Of a stretch of DNA of 64,000 bases, positions 44,705-53,890 are shown piece after piece (position 1 is the first letter of the stretch; each line of letters begins with the position of its first letter). The notes below the pieces were generated by a model. That model searched no databases. It had not been told where the DNA came from and saw only the letters and a program-made list of their open reading frames with translations. The position numbers were made by a program, and so were the translations under genes. Where the stretch lies: positions 227,121,094 through 227,185,093 of the forward strand of contig NC_073693.1 in NCBI RefSeq assembly GCF_029784155.1, read 5' to 3'. The stretch comes from Uranotaenia lowii. Its lineage: Eukaryota > Arthropoda > Insecta > Diptera > Culicidae.

Positions 44705-45742
44705 AAGGGTGATACGGTCAAAATGTGGTCAATATCAACTTGACGTATTTCTCCCAATTTTGCATTTAAAACAACTGAACACCCCTCATTTTGGAGGTGT
44801 GTGTGTGTGTAGAGTGTTGCTCCTATTTTGATTTTCACTGGAATTCACTCTTCAGTTGTCAAAATGCCGTCTAAGGAAGAAGAGCAGCGTATTAAAATTT
44901 TGCTCGCGCATCGCGAAAATCCGAGCTACTCGCACGCAAAGCTGGCAAAATCGCTAAAAGTTTCCAAATCAACCGTTACAAATGTAATTAAAGTGTTTGG
45001 GGAACGTTTGTCGACAGCCAGAAAGTCTGGATCGGAGGGAAATCGAAAACTGGAAGCCGCTGAGACGACAAAGAGAGTTGCCGGTAGTTTCAAGCTAAAC
45101 CCTATCCTCTCTCTCCGAGATGCCGCAAATAAGCTGGGTGTATCGTCTACAACCGTGCATCGAGCCAAAAAACGAGCCGGACTATCGACTTACAAGAAGG
45201 TAGTGACTCCAAATCGCAATGATAAACAAAATACGACGGCCAAAGCGCGATCCCGGAGGCTGTACACGAGGATGCTGACGAAGTTTGACTGCGTGGTAAT
45301 GGACGACGAAACCTACGTCAAAGCCGACTACAAGCAGCTTCCGGGACAGGAGGTTCCTGCGGCAAAAGGAAGGGGAAAGGTAGCAGATATTTTCAAGCAC
45401 ATGAAACTGTCAAAGTTCTCGAAGAAATATCTGGTTTGGCAAGCCATCTGTACCTGTGGCTTGAAAAGCAGCATTTTCATAGCTTCCGGGGCTGTCAACC
45501 AAGAAATTTACGTGAAAGAGTGTTTGAATAAATGTCTGCTGCCTTTCCTGAAGAAACACAGTTGTTCCTTACTGTTTTGGCCGGATTTGGCATCTTGCCA
45601 TTACGGTAAAAAGGCCATTAAGTGGTACGCCGCCAACAATGTGCAGGTGGTCCCCAAGGACAAGAACCCTCCCAACACGCCAGAGCTCCGCCCAATTGAG
45701 AAATACTTTAATAAGAATAGACCCAGTGGTGCTCAAAATTAG
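44705..45742 (+). mobile_element. ITmD37E-type transposon, 3' truncated
   Basis: The left end AGGGTGATACGGTCAAAATG follows TA, 160 bp before the transposase start. The matching inverted right end is not found downstream, and the ORF loses family similarity after about 45710, so the copy is cut at its 3' side. Confidence 0.8.
44864..45742 (+). CDS. DD37E (ITmD37E) transposase, C-terminally truncated
   Basis: 292 residues from the ATG at 44864 (MPSKEEEQRIKILLAHRENP); an upstream in-frame ATG at 44828 would add 12 residues but lies in the leader. Two helix-turn-helix regions (about 10-45, AKLAKSLKVSKSTVTNVIK; about 80-115, LRDAANKLGVSSTTVHRAKK) would bind the TIRs. The catalytic triad is visible: D in VVMDDETYV, D in LFWPDLASCHYG and E in LRPIEKYF, the last two separated by 37 residues. 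This is the DD37E spacing of the ITmD37E family described from mosquitoes. Expected sequence after IEKYF is replaced by NKNRPSGAQN and a stop, so the product is probably inactive. Cut-and-paste transposase acting in the nucleus. Confidence 0.92.
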   Translation: MPSKEEEQRIKILLAHRENPSYSHAKLAKSLKVSKSTVTNVIKVFGERLSTARKSGSEGNRKLEAAETTKRVAGSFKLNPILSLRDAANKLGVSSTTVHRAKKRAGLSTYKKVVTPNRNDKQNTTAKARSRRLYTRMLTKFDCVVMDDETYVKADYKQLPGQEVPAAKGRGKVADIFKHMKLSKFSKKYLVWQAICTCGLKSSIFIASGAVNQEIYVKECLNKCLLPFLKKHSCSLLFWPDLASCHYGKKAIKWYAANNVQVVPKDKNPPNTPELRPIEKYFNKNRPSGAQN

Positions 45743-46150
45743 ATAATATAATAGTTTTGAGAATCTCTCTTTTTATGGATGGGAAGATTCCATACAAAAT
45801 CATCTCTTCTGCTTACTTCCTTATACATAAAAATTTAAGCGTTTTCTGTGTAACAACATCAGGTTTAAACATGCAGTTGGAATTAAATGAGTCATAAATG
45901 GTTTGTTCAAGAACCTCACCTTTCATGAATGGGGGGCCCCTTACAAAGGCAACTAAAATGGAACACAAGTCGAACAATTCAAAAACGATTTTTATAAAAA
46001 TTGAATCTCGAGCACAAAAAGTTAAGGACGTGTAGATGGAGTTATACATTTATAACGATTTACCTATTTAAAGGTAAAACGAAGTTTACCGGGTCGGCTC
46101 GTCTTTAATTAAGTTTATTAATCAGTATTGTGACGTAGAACTGTGAAGAA
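45743..46150. other. Unrecognised; degenerate Helitron-like 3' end near 46100
   Basis: ACGAAGTTTACCGGGTCGGC followed by TCGT at 46079-46102 resembles the Helitron end CACACCGGGTCAGCTAGT. The final CTAG has become CTCG, so the terminus is decayed. Confidence 0.4.
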
Positions 46151-46154
46151 GGGG

Positions 46155-47960
46155 CTCCAGAGAGCAAACTTTCATAAGCCAAAATAAACCAAGAAGGGCA
46201 AAACTTTCCATTTAAAAGTTCTTTTGTTGAAATTGAAAATTCGCAAAACTGTTTATTCCCATGTGGATGTAGAAAAAAGATTGACCTGTTCGATTAAAAG
46301 AATGTTTGTTTAGAGTTTTTAATGAGTTTCTTTATAAAATTCAACAGAAAATTTATTTGTATTTCAACACTATAGACATTTGAATCATTTTATATGAAAT
46401 CATTTTTGAATTTCAATGGAACACAAGCTTTTTCATACAGTAGATTTTAAGCTCGAAATTTTTTTTTGTTGAACGAAAAGAATATTTTTATGAAGAGTTT
46501 ACTCACCGTTAGTTTATCAGCTTTATCGGTAAAAAAGCGATGTCTTTTTCAATAAGAACATTTCAAGATTAGAGAAGAATTTAATTTATCTTCTAAGTTT
46601 CCATTTGCTGTTTGATTTTATAATCTTGAAATGTTTTTTTCTTAAATGTCACTCATACTTATTCACTTCCCAAAACTGGCCTGTTCTCTCTGGAGCCACT
46701 ATATAGAATTACATAGTTATTTTTAAAGTTTTGGATATTGGTTTTGTGTTTCAACATCCGAATAATTGTATATTTGTTCCAAAACAAAGATTTCTTTCAA
46801 ATATTACTGTTTACAGTGGCTCCAGAAAGTACTAGACGGTTTGTAATTTTGCATGCTGTTTGTTCCTTCTTGAGAAATCGTCAAACCTTCAGAAAACTAC
46901 AGTCTGTAGGCTACAGACATTGACAACAAACCATCAACGAAGTAGTCTTTGTTAATGATCTGGAGTGTTTTTTTGTGATTTTTATTAATCTATTGTTTAT
47001 TTGTACAATATACACATCTAATTCTACTGACGGTAGAACCGCGTGCTTATCCTCTATGAATTAAAAAAAAAAAAGGAATTTTGAATCAAAACATTTTTGA
47101 GGATAATTGATAGCTAACTTGAGCAATAATTCAAAGAAAAAAAAATCGTCTGGACGGTGGCTCCATAGAGTTCTGAAAAAAAAAATTTGAAACAGCGAAA
47201 CATTTGTTTTTGATTATTTGTTATAATATTATCTTGAACAAATTTCTTACCTTTGCCTAACCTCTTACCTTTGCCAAATTGAACGTTATAAAAACTGCAG
47301 TAGGGTAAGTGCTTTTTGGATTGCATTTTTTAATATTTTCGTCTTTTTCATGTAGTTCAGCCATGTAGTTGTCAAAAACGATTTGTTATGTGTTGGTCTT
47401 CTTCAAATAATCTTGTACTAAAAAAAGCACAAATTAAAATACAACCAATTTAGTTCATAAATTGAACCAAAGGCATAAAAATAATTCTAATATCATTTAT
47501 GTTTTGTTTTTTTTTGTTTTTCATTTGTGTAAATTATTGTACTTTTCAGTTAAAAATATTTCAAAACTATGTAATTTTTTGGACAGATAGTAAGTAAGAA
47601 GATCTTTCAGATGGTGAAAAAGCGAGTAGAATAACTTTTGGTCAAAAAGAAACAAAACACAATTACTTGATTCCCTTTCCAAAACTGGCTCTCTCTTCGG
47701 AGCCACTGTAAAGATGACTTAGTTATTCTTCAAATTATGGATATTGATTTTGTGTTTCAGCATCCCGATCATAGAAAATGTGCCTCCATAACATAGATTT
47801 CTTTGAATTATCAATTATAATGGTGGCTCCAGAGAGTACTAGTGGGTTAGTTAACATCATGTTTGTTCGTCTTCTTAGAAAGACGTCAAAACATCAGAAT
47901 TCTACAGGAATAGGCAACAAACCATCTTTTCAATAATCTTTGTTAAAAATGCAGAAGATT
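46155..47960. repeat. Overlapping copies of a GTGGCTCCAGAGAG TIR repeat
   Basis: The motif GTGGCTCCAGAGAG or its complement occurs at 46155, 46690, 46815, 47155, 47695 and 47822. The pair TACAGTGGCTCC (46813) and GGAGCCACTGTA (47700-47711) bounds one 0.9-kb TIR unit with TA ends. The stretch 46690-46975 repeats directly at 47695-47960 (GGATATTGxTTTTGTGTTTC, GATTTCTTTxAA blocks), period about 1.0 kb. A 15-bp-arm hairpin (AACATTTCAAGATTA, about 46557 and 46619) lies in the first unit. No transposase frame. Confidence 0.65.
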
Positions 47961-48800
47961 TATCTTAACTATTCTTTAGTTAATTTAAATAAAAAATATA
48001 TCTTAATAATCTGACAGTAGAGCAGAATTCAAACTTAGTTCTGATCCATAATTCCATATTTCCTAGGCTCCCATGGTTCAGTAAGGGTTCCCAAGAAATA
48101 GTTTCAACTTTGGTGCCATTGAACTAGAAGAATAAAATATGAAACTTTAAATTTATAAGCTAAAGGAACTACCTCAAATCATCTATGAGCATGAATGTGA
48201 GTATTTTCAAATAAATGAAAACGATGCATCCCAAATCTCAGTCAAAGTATTCATTGCTCTTATCCATACAGTGTACTTGAACTTAGTACCGTAATCCAGG
48301 GTAAGATTGATAACTTTTTTCAATACTTTCCAATTATTTTGTCTGTTAAGGGGAATGTGGCATGTTTCTTGTTTTTTAAATCAGCACTGGACTCCTATGA
48401 ACGTAAAACATGGTTGCAGAAATTTATTAGACTATTATAAATTTGATTGAAAAATCGATTTTATCTCTGTCAGATTTTGATACATTGGGGTTTAATTGAT
48501 CAGTCTCCGTTTTGTAGGTTTCAACGAGTTTTCTTGATTATAAAAGATTCAAAACACCTTCATAGTATTTTCAAATGCTAGTGTACCTTGCTTTTGAACT
48601 TTTTCTTTTCAAAAACATTTATAATCAAAACAGAACAATGATGCTGCATACATTTACGGGCAAATATTATAGCTATTGCTAAATAGGTTTAGCTAAAAAA
48701 TATGTACAAATGAAATTTCACCCTCACACGTTCTCCTAGGCCCTCACTTTTTTCCATTTTAATTTTTTCTTCAAAGCTAACCATATGATAAGGTTCCACT
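47961..48800. other. No recognised feature
   Basis: A+T-rich DNA without repeats or frames that I can assign. Confidence 0.45.
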
Positions 48801-48807
48801 CCCTTTT

Positions 48808-49239
48808 GGTTGCCAGAATTTTTTCAGCACATCTCCGGGCCGGAAAAAGCGAGCAGCTTTTTATAAAAACCTGGCAATATCCGGGCATTTGATTCCAAAA
48901 GTGACGACCATAAATCCGGGCAATATCCGGGCAAATTTTCTCAGAACCCAGTAATTACTCAACAAAAATCCAGAACAGAAATTTAAACAAAAAACTTTTT
49001 TTAGTTATTACTCATCGACAGGCTTTGAATTGTATTTTTGGCTTCCAAAAAATCTTTCATGATTATTTTTATAAAACTTGCTCCAATTTTTTTGGAGGCG
49101 TCCGTTGTTTTTTTTTTTTGTTTGATTTGGCAAATAAAGTGAATAAATTCCGGCAAAATCCTGGCATTTTTTTAAGAAATCCGGGCATCCGGGTATTACA
49201 CACGGGCAAACGCGGATAAAACCGGGCAATCTGGCAACC
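48808..49239. mobile_element. MITE with GGTTGCCAGA termini and CCGGGCAATATCC repeats
   Basis: GGTTGCCAGA (48808) and TCTGGCAACC (ends 49239) are inverted. Internal ATCCGGGCAATATCCGGGCA units appear on both sides (about 48885, 48915, 49150, 49180, 49215). 432 bp, no ORF. Target duplication not resolved. Confidence 0.65.
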
Positions 49240-49279
49240 TTAAGGATAGGGGATTAGTTATAAAAAAATGACAATGACT

Positions 49280-49390
49280 GACTGGAATATCGTGGGCCAC
49301 GTGTTAACGTGAGCCCCATCAAAATCTCGGATTTGAGTTCAGATAAAAATCTCAATCCAACTGTCATCGTCGTTGCTCTGCTAAAGGATT
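49280..49390 (-). mobile_element. Fragment of the 57151-58096 MITE
   Basis: The reverse complement (CAACGACGATGACAGTTGGA, TTTTTATCTGAACTCAAATC, GTGGCCCACGAT) matches 57990-58075 in order. One end only. Confidence 0.65.
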
Positions 49391-49499
49391 TTTTCCCATT
49401 TGTTGTTGACTTGTGTACTTATCGTATGCTGTTTATATTTGACATGCCACAATGAAAGTACTTTTTAATTATTTCAAGCGTTCGTGAATTGCATCGGTG

Positions 49500-49720
49500 A
49501 GAAACCTCACGTTCATAACAAAATTTACCTTTTTCGCCTTTCTTACAGAAAGGTATAGTTTTCGGTCGATTTGGGAGATCATTAATTATGGGGCTTAGAT
49601 ATACCTTTACAGGTACCTATCGAACCAGCTCAACGAGTTCAGACGATGTCAGTGTATTTGTGTGTATTAGTGTGATTTTTTGTAAACTTTGGTCCACACG
49701 TTTTTGCAAAACTGGGCAGT
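49500..49720. repeat. Dispersed-repeat-like segment with CCTTTCTTACAGAAAGGTAT
   Basis: The short palindrome CTTTCTTACAGAAAG is followed by a segment less A+T-rich than the flanks (TCGATTTGGGAGATCATTAA, CAGCTCAACGAGTTCAGACG). A related CTGTAAGAAAGGCTACAATC occurs at about 54428. It resembles sequence I associate with mosquito dispersed repeats, but a database check is needed. Confidence 0.35.
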
Positions 49721-50077
49721 ACAATAAAAATTATTTTTATCTTAAAAAAATGTTTTTTCCCCTCCAATGTATAAAAGAAAGAAAAAAAACCAAATAGTTT
49801 GAAAAAAAAGTTTTCATAGTAAATTTCATTAAATGATCACTCCAAAAACGTGTCTATTTGGATTGTTAGCAACATTCAGCAATCACTAGTGAAGATGATA
49901 AAAAAATATGGTGCGATAAACGATGGGCTCGCTTTCACAATGTGTTATTTCCAAAAAGTAAAATAGAGGGCGCCTTCGATTGGATGACAAACATGACAAT
50001 ATCGACAAAAGTACAAGCCTGACAGACCATCAAAGTTTTTCTGATAGAAAAAAAAAGTTAATATTCCAAAAAAAAAA

Positions 50078-51522
50078 AACAGGGGCAAAATAAAGTGTCC
50101 AGATCGGTACAGCTTCGAATTGATCCAAACCGAAGGCAAACAAGAACGATTTAATAATGGGTATGGCCCTTCTTCGGCCTTCAACATTTCCTACAAATGC
50201 TTCGGTATACTTTCAACAAGGTTGTGCAAGTGTTCTGGGTCGAGTTCCCCCTGGCATCAAAATAAGTATTTTTAATTTGTCACACCAGTCTTATCAATCA
50301 GAGCATCGAGGATGGCCCACAGATAGGGTTCAGATCAGGACTTTGTGGGGGCCATTCAAGGGGTTTGATGCGGCAGGAACGGGAAAATGACTTCATCAGA
50401 TTGGCCATATGCTTCGGATCGTTATTCTGCTGTAAAACGAAGCGCTCTTCGAGGCCCGTCTTGATGAGGGATACCTCGAGGTTTTCCCGCAGGATATTGC
50501 AATATGACTCAGCAGTTATGATTCCGTCAATTTTTACCAAATTGCCCCCCCCCCCAAAGTAAAGCACCCCCTCATCATCACGTTACCTCCTCCGTCCGTG
50601 CTTGACTGTTCCTTGGATATGGCGGTCTTGGAGATCCTCACCCGACTTGCGCCACATATGATCCCGTTTCTTCCGGTTGAATAGCTCGAATTGGGTTCGT
50701 CGGCCCACAACAATGTTTTCCAGTACTCGAGCCGTTTATCGGCGTGTTCCTTGACGAACTTGAGCCGCTTAGCCTTGTTCACCTGGCTGATGAAAGGCCG
50801 TCTCACTGCGATCTTTCTATGGTACTCCTTTGCATGGGTGCGGCGACGGACAGTACAACGCTATACCGAAAATTGGAGCTCTTCCAGTATCTGCCGGATC
50901 GTTATTATTGCGTTTTTCTTCACTTCAAGAATGATTTTATTGTCCGTTCTGGCATCTGTCTTGTGCTTCAGTCCTCTTCCCGGGCGATCCATCTCCGATC
51001 CGAACGTTTTCATCTTCTTCATGAATTTTGATACCGCTGTCTTGCTGATTTCGAAGTGCTTAGCCACTTCCCGGTGTGTTTGACCGTTATTCACATCACG
51101 GAAAACCAGTTTCCGGATGGACAACGGAATGGAACCAGAAATTTATGCGTTCCCCTTTTTTACAACTTATTCGAATGAAGACACCTGTTTGAATACTCCA
51201 GAGCCAAGCCAGTTGTTTATGAAACGTCAAAATACACTAAACAAACAAATTCGAGGGGCCTCGCGATTGAAACTTATCGAAATTATATTGATTTTTGAGT
51301 TGGACACTTTATTTTGCCCATTTTTTTGGAATATTAATTGTTTTTTTTTCTATCAGAAAAACTTTCTTTTTTTTTTATCAGCGCAACATTAACAAAAATT
51401 AAAAAGAACATAATAAACAATATTTTTAAAATGATTACGATGTGTTTTCGGTGAATTTTAACCAGAAAAATAAAAGAAATTATAAAAAAATAATTTGGAC
51501 ACCTTATTTCGCCCCTCATTGT
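50078..51522 (-). mobile_element. Tc1-like transposon, copy 2
   Basis: Left terminus CAGGGGCAAAATAAAGTGTC at 50078; right outer terminus GGACACCTTATTTCGCCCCT near 51497-51516. A second internal GGACACTTTATTTTGCCCAT at 51302 and a CTATCAGAAAAACTTT block present on both sides (50028-50045 inverted, 51350-51368) show duplicated subterminal repeats. Shares the right subterminal 230 bp with copy 1, so this layout belongs to the family. Confidence 0.8.
50285..51124 (-). pseudogene. Tc1-like transposase, frameshifted
   Basis: MSIRKLVFRDVNNGQTHREV (51124 on) encodes the DNA-binding helix-turn-helix; the frame ends after QILEELQFSV at 50861. RRPFISQVNKAKRLKFVKEH and LLWADEPN (first catalytic Asp) follow in another frame (50806-50534). 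NLVKIDGIITAESYCNIL, QQNNDPKHMA (second Asp) and PPQSPDLNPI lie in a third (50567-50298). Directly after SPDLNPI a small deletion removes the expected catalytic Glu/Asp position, and LWAILDALIDKT continues in the next frame. At least three frame breaks and loss of the third catalytic residue make it inactive. Better preserved at its C-terminal side than copy 1. Confidence 0.88.
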
Positions 51523-51589
51523 ATATGATACACATACATACATATATGATACAACCATAGGGACTTGACCCTCACATCGTATATTTCTC

Positions 51590-51911
51590 TAGTGATTGCA
51601 AGACCCATCCTGCGCCCAACGAGATTATCAAGCACTAATTTCTCTGAGAAGGGGAAAACGACATGGGGACGCGGACGATGCATGCACACCATCTCATCTT
51701 CTCACGTGCCGTTCGTGCTCAGGAAGCTTTTTCCTTAGCACGTACGACAGGAGAGAATTTCGCCCGTGGAAGCAAATTGAATCCAACAAGACAAAGGCTT
51801 CTCAATTCTCTCGAGCTTTAAGCTCTCGGGCTAGCTTTTTTGTTCCCTTTTCACTTTCCTCTTCAGATCTAGCGTTGCGCGATGAAAGCTTTTCGTTAGC
51901 ATTAAAAAACC
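51590..51911. other. Unrecognised segment with 115-codon open frame
   Basis: A plus-strand frame 51596-51940 (Ser/Arg/Leu-rich) runs into the MITE at 51920 and has no recognisable domain. Composition is closer to coding or LTR DNA than its flanks. No paired LTR found. Confidence 0.3.
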
Positions 51912-51919
51912 TGTGCAAC

Positions 51920-52361
51920 CAGAGATGCCAATGTGCCTGATTTTTCAGGCATTGCCTGATTTTACGAGGCTCTCCCTGACAGCCTGATAAGCCATTGAAT
52001 TTCCTAGATTTTTGAAAATATGCCTGATTTTGCCTGATTTTTGCGAATGTCATAAAAAATGGGTAGTAAGGAACTAAAGTTGGTACCATAGCTGAAATGG
52101 AAAATGTGGCCAAATCAAAGGAGTCGAAAGGTCCCCGTTTAAAAAAGGGAATTAAAGGGAATCTTTCGATTGCTTTGATGCAGTAGAATTATCGAACCAA
52201 GTAGGCTCATAACACATATTAGAGTGAAAATGTGGAGCGACGACCAAAAAAAAAGATCATCACTTTGAGCGAAATTTCCGTTACTTTTACGTAGCCTGAT
52301 TTTGCCTGATTTTTATTTCGCCAGTTCCCTGATTTTTGAAAACAAAATGTTGGCAACCCTG
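51920..52361. mobile_element. 442-bp hAT-like MITE
   Basis: CAGAGATGCCAATGTGCCTG at the left and GTTGGCAACCCTG at the right are imperfect inverted ends, flanked exactly by the 8-bp duplication TGTGCAAC (51912-51919 and 52362-52369). Internal GCCTGATTTTTGCCTGATTT-type units occur near both ends (51935-52045, 52290-52340). An 8-bp duplication and CAG ends fit hAT. No transposase. Confidence 0.85.
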
Positions 52362-52572
52362 TGTGCAACTGTTGCGTTGTTGTTGTTGGGGTTGGTGTCT
52401 GTGGATAACGGCTTGAGAGTCAATCCGAACTCTCACTTGCTGAAGCCAATGGAAGATAATAACCAAACAGTAGCGCCACCAAGTAACCACCATAGTAGAG
52501 TTCAAAGCCTTTGGGAATTTTTTTTGAATATGCATCAAAAACCGAATTAACCATTTTGGCAAGGATGACCTA

Positions 52573-53890
52573 AAACGAAATTGGTAAAATCGATGAAATT
52601 GACAAATTAACAAAATCGACAAAATTGACAAAATTGACAAAATCGACCAAATTCACCAAATTGGCAGAACAGAAAAAATTGAGAAAAAAAACTAACAGAA
52701 TTGACTAAATTAAAAAGATTGACAAAATTAACAAAACAAACCAACAAAATTGACAAAAACGACAAAATAGACAAAATTAAAAAAATTGACTAAATTGACT
52801 AAACTGACAAAATTGACAAATATGACTCAATTGACAAATCGGACAAAATTAGCAAAATTCCCAAAATTGAAAAAATTGACAAGATGGACAAAACTGACAA
52901 AATTGAAAAGAGTGACAAAATTGACAAAACTGAAAGAATTCCCAAAATTGACAAGATTGACAAGATTGACGAAACTGAAAAAAATGCCAAATTGACAAAA
53001 TTGGCAAGATTGACAAAATTGACAAATCGGACAAAATTAACAAAAATGACAAAATCGACAAATCTGACAAATTTGACAAAATTGACAAAATTGACCAAAT
53101 TGACAAAGCTGACAAAATTTACAAAATTAACAAAGTTTATAAAATTGACAAAATTGACCAAATTTACAAAGTTGACAAAATTGACAAAATTGACAAAATT
53201 GACAATATTGACAAAATTGACGAAATTGACGAAATTGACGAAATTGACGAAATTGACGAAATTGACGAAATTGACAAAATTGACAAGATTGACAAAACTG
53301 ACAAGATTGACAAAATTGACAAAACTGACAAAATTGACAAAATTGACAAAATTGACAAAATTGACAAAATTGACAAAATTGACAAAATTGACAAAATTGA
53401 CAAAATTGACAAAATTGACAAAATTGACAAAATTGACAAAATTGACAAAATCGACAAAATTGACAAAATTGACAAAATTGACAAAATTGACAAAATTGAC
53501 AAAATTGACAAAATTGACAAAATTGACAAAATTGACAAAATTGACAAAATTGACAAAATAGACAAAATTGACAAAATTGACAAAATTGACAAAATTGACA
53601 AAATTGACAAAATTGACAAAATTGACAAAATTGACAAAATTGACAGAATTGACAAAATTGACAAAATTCAAAAAATTGACAAAATTGACAAAATTGACGA
53701 AATTGACAAAATTCACAAATATGACAAAATTGACAAAATTGACAAAATTGACAAAATTGACAAAATTGACAAAATTGACAAAATTGACAAAATTTACAAA
53801 AGTGACAAGATTAAAAAAATTGGCAAGATGGACAAGATTGACAAAATTTTCAAAAGTTGGTTAAATTGACAATATTTACAAAATTGAAAT
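52573..53890. repeat. 9-bp minisatellite TTGACAAAA, about 1.3 kb
   Basis: Nearly perfect TTGACAAAA units between about 53160 and 53800, with degenerate units on both sides. A sub-array of TTGACGAAA units lies at 53215-53275. All forward and reverse frames stay open because the unit has no stop (LTK, FVN, ILS repeats), so long ORFs here carry no evidence of coding. Confidence 0.95.

Noticed and set aside
44864..45742. Calling the ITmD37E copy an active autonomous transposon
   Set aside because: The right TIR is missing and the C terminus after IEKYF is replaced.
52799..53864. 305-codon and 225-codon ORFs (FVN, LTK, ILS repeats)
   Set aside because: By-products of a 9-bp stop-free minisatellite, open on both strands at once.
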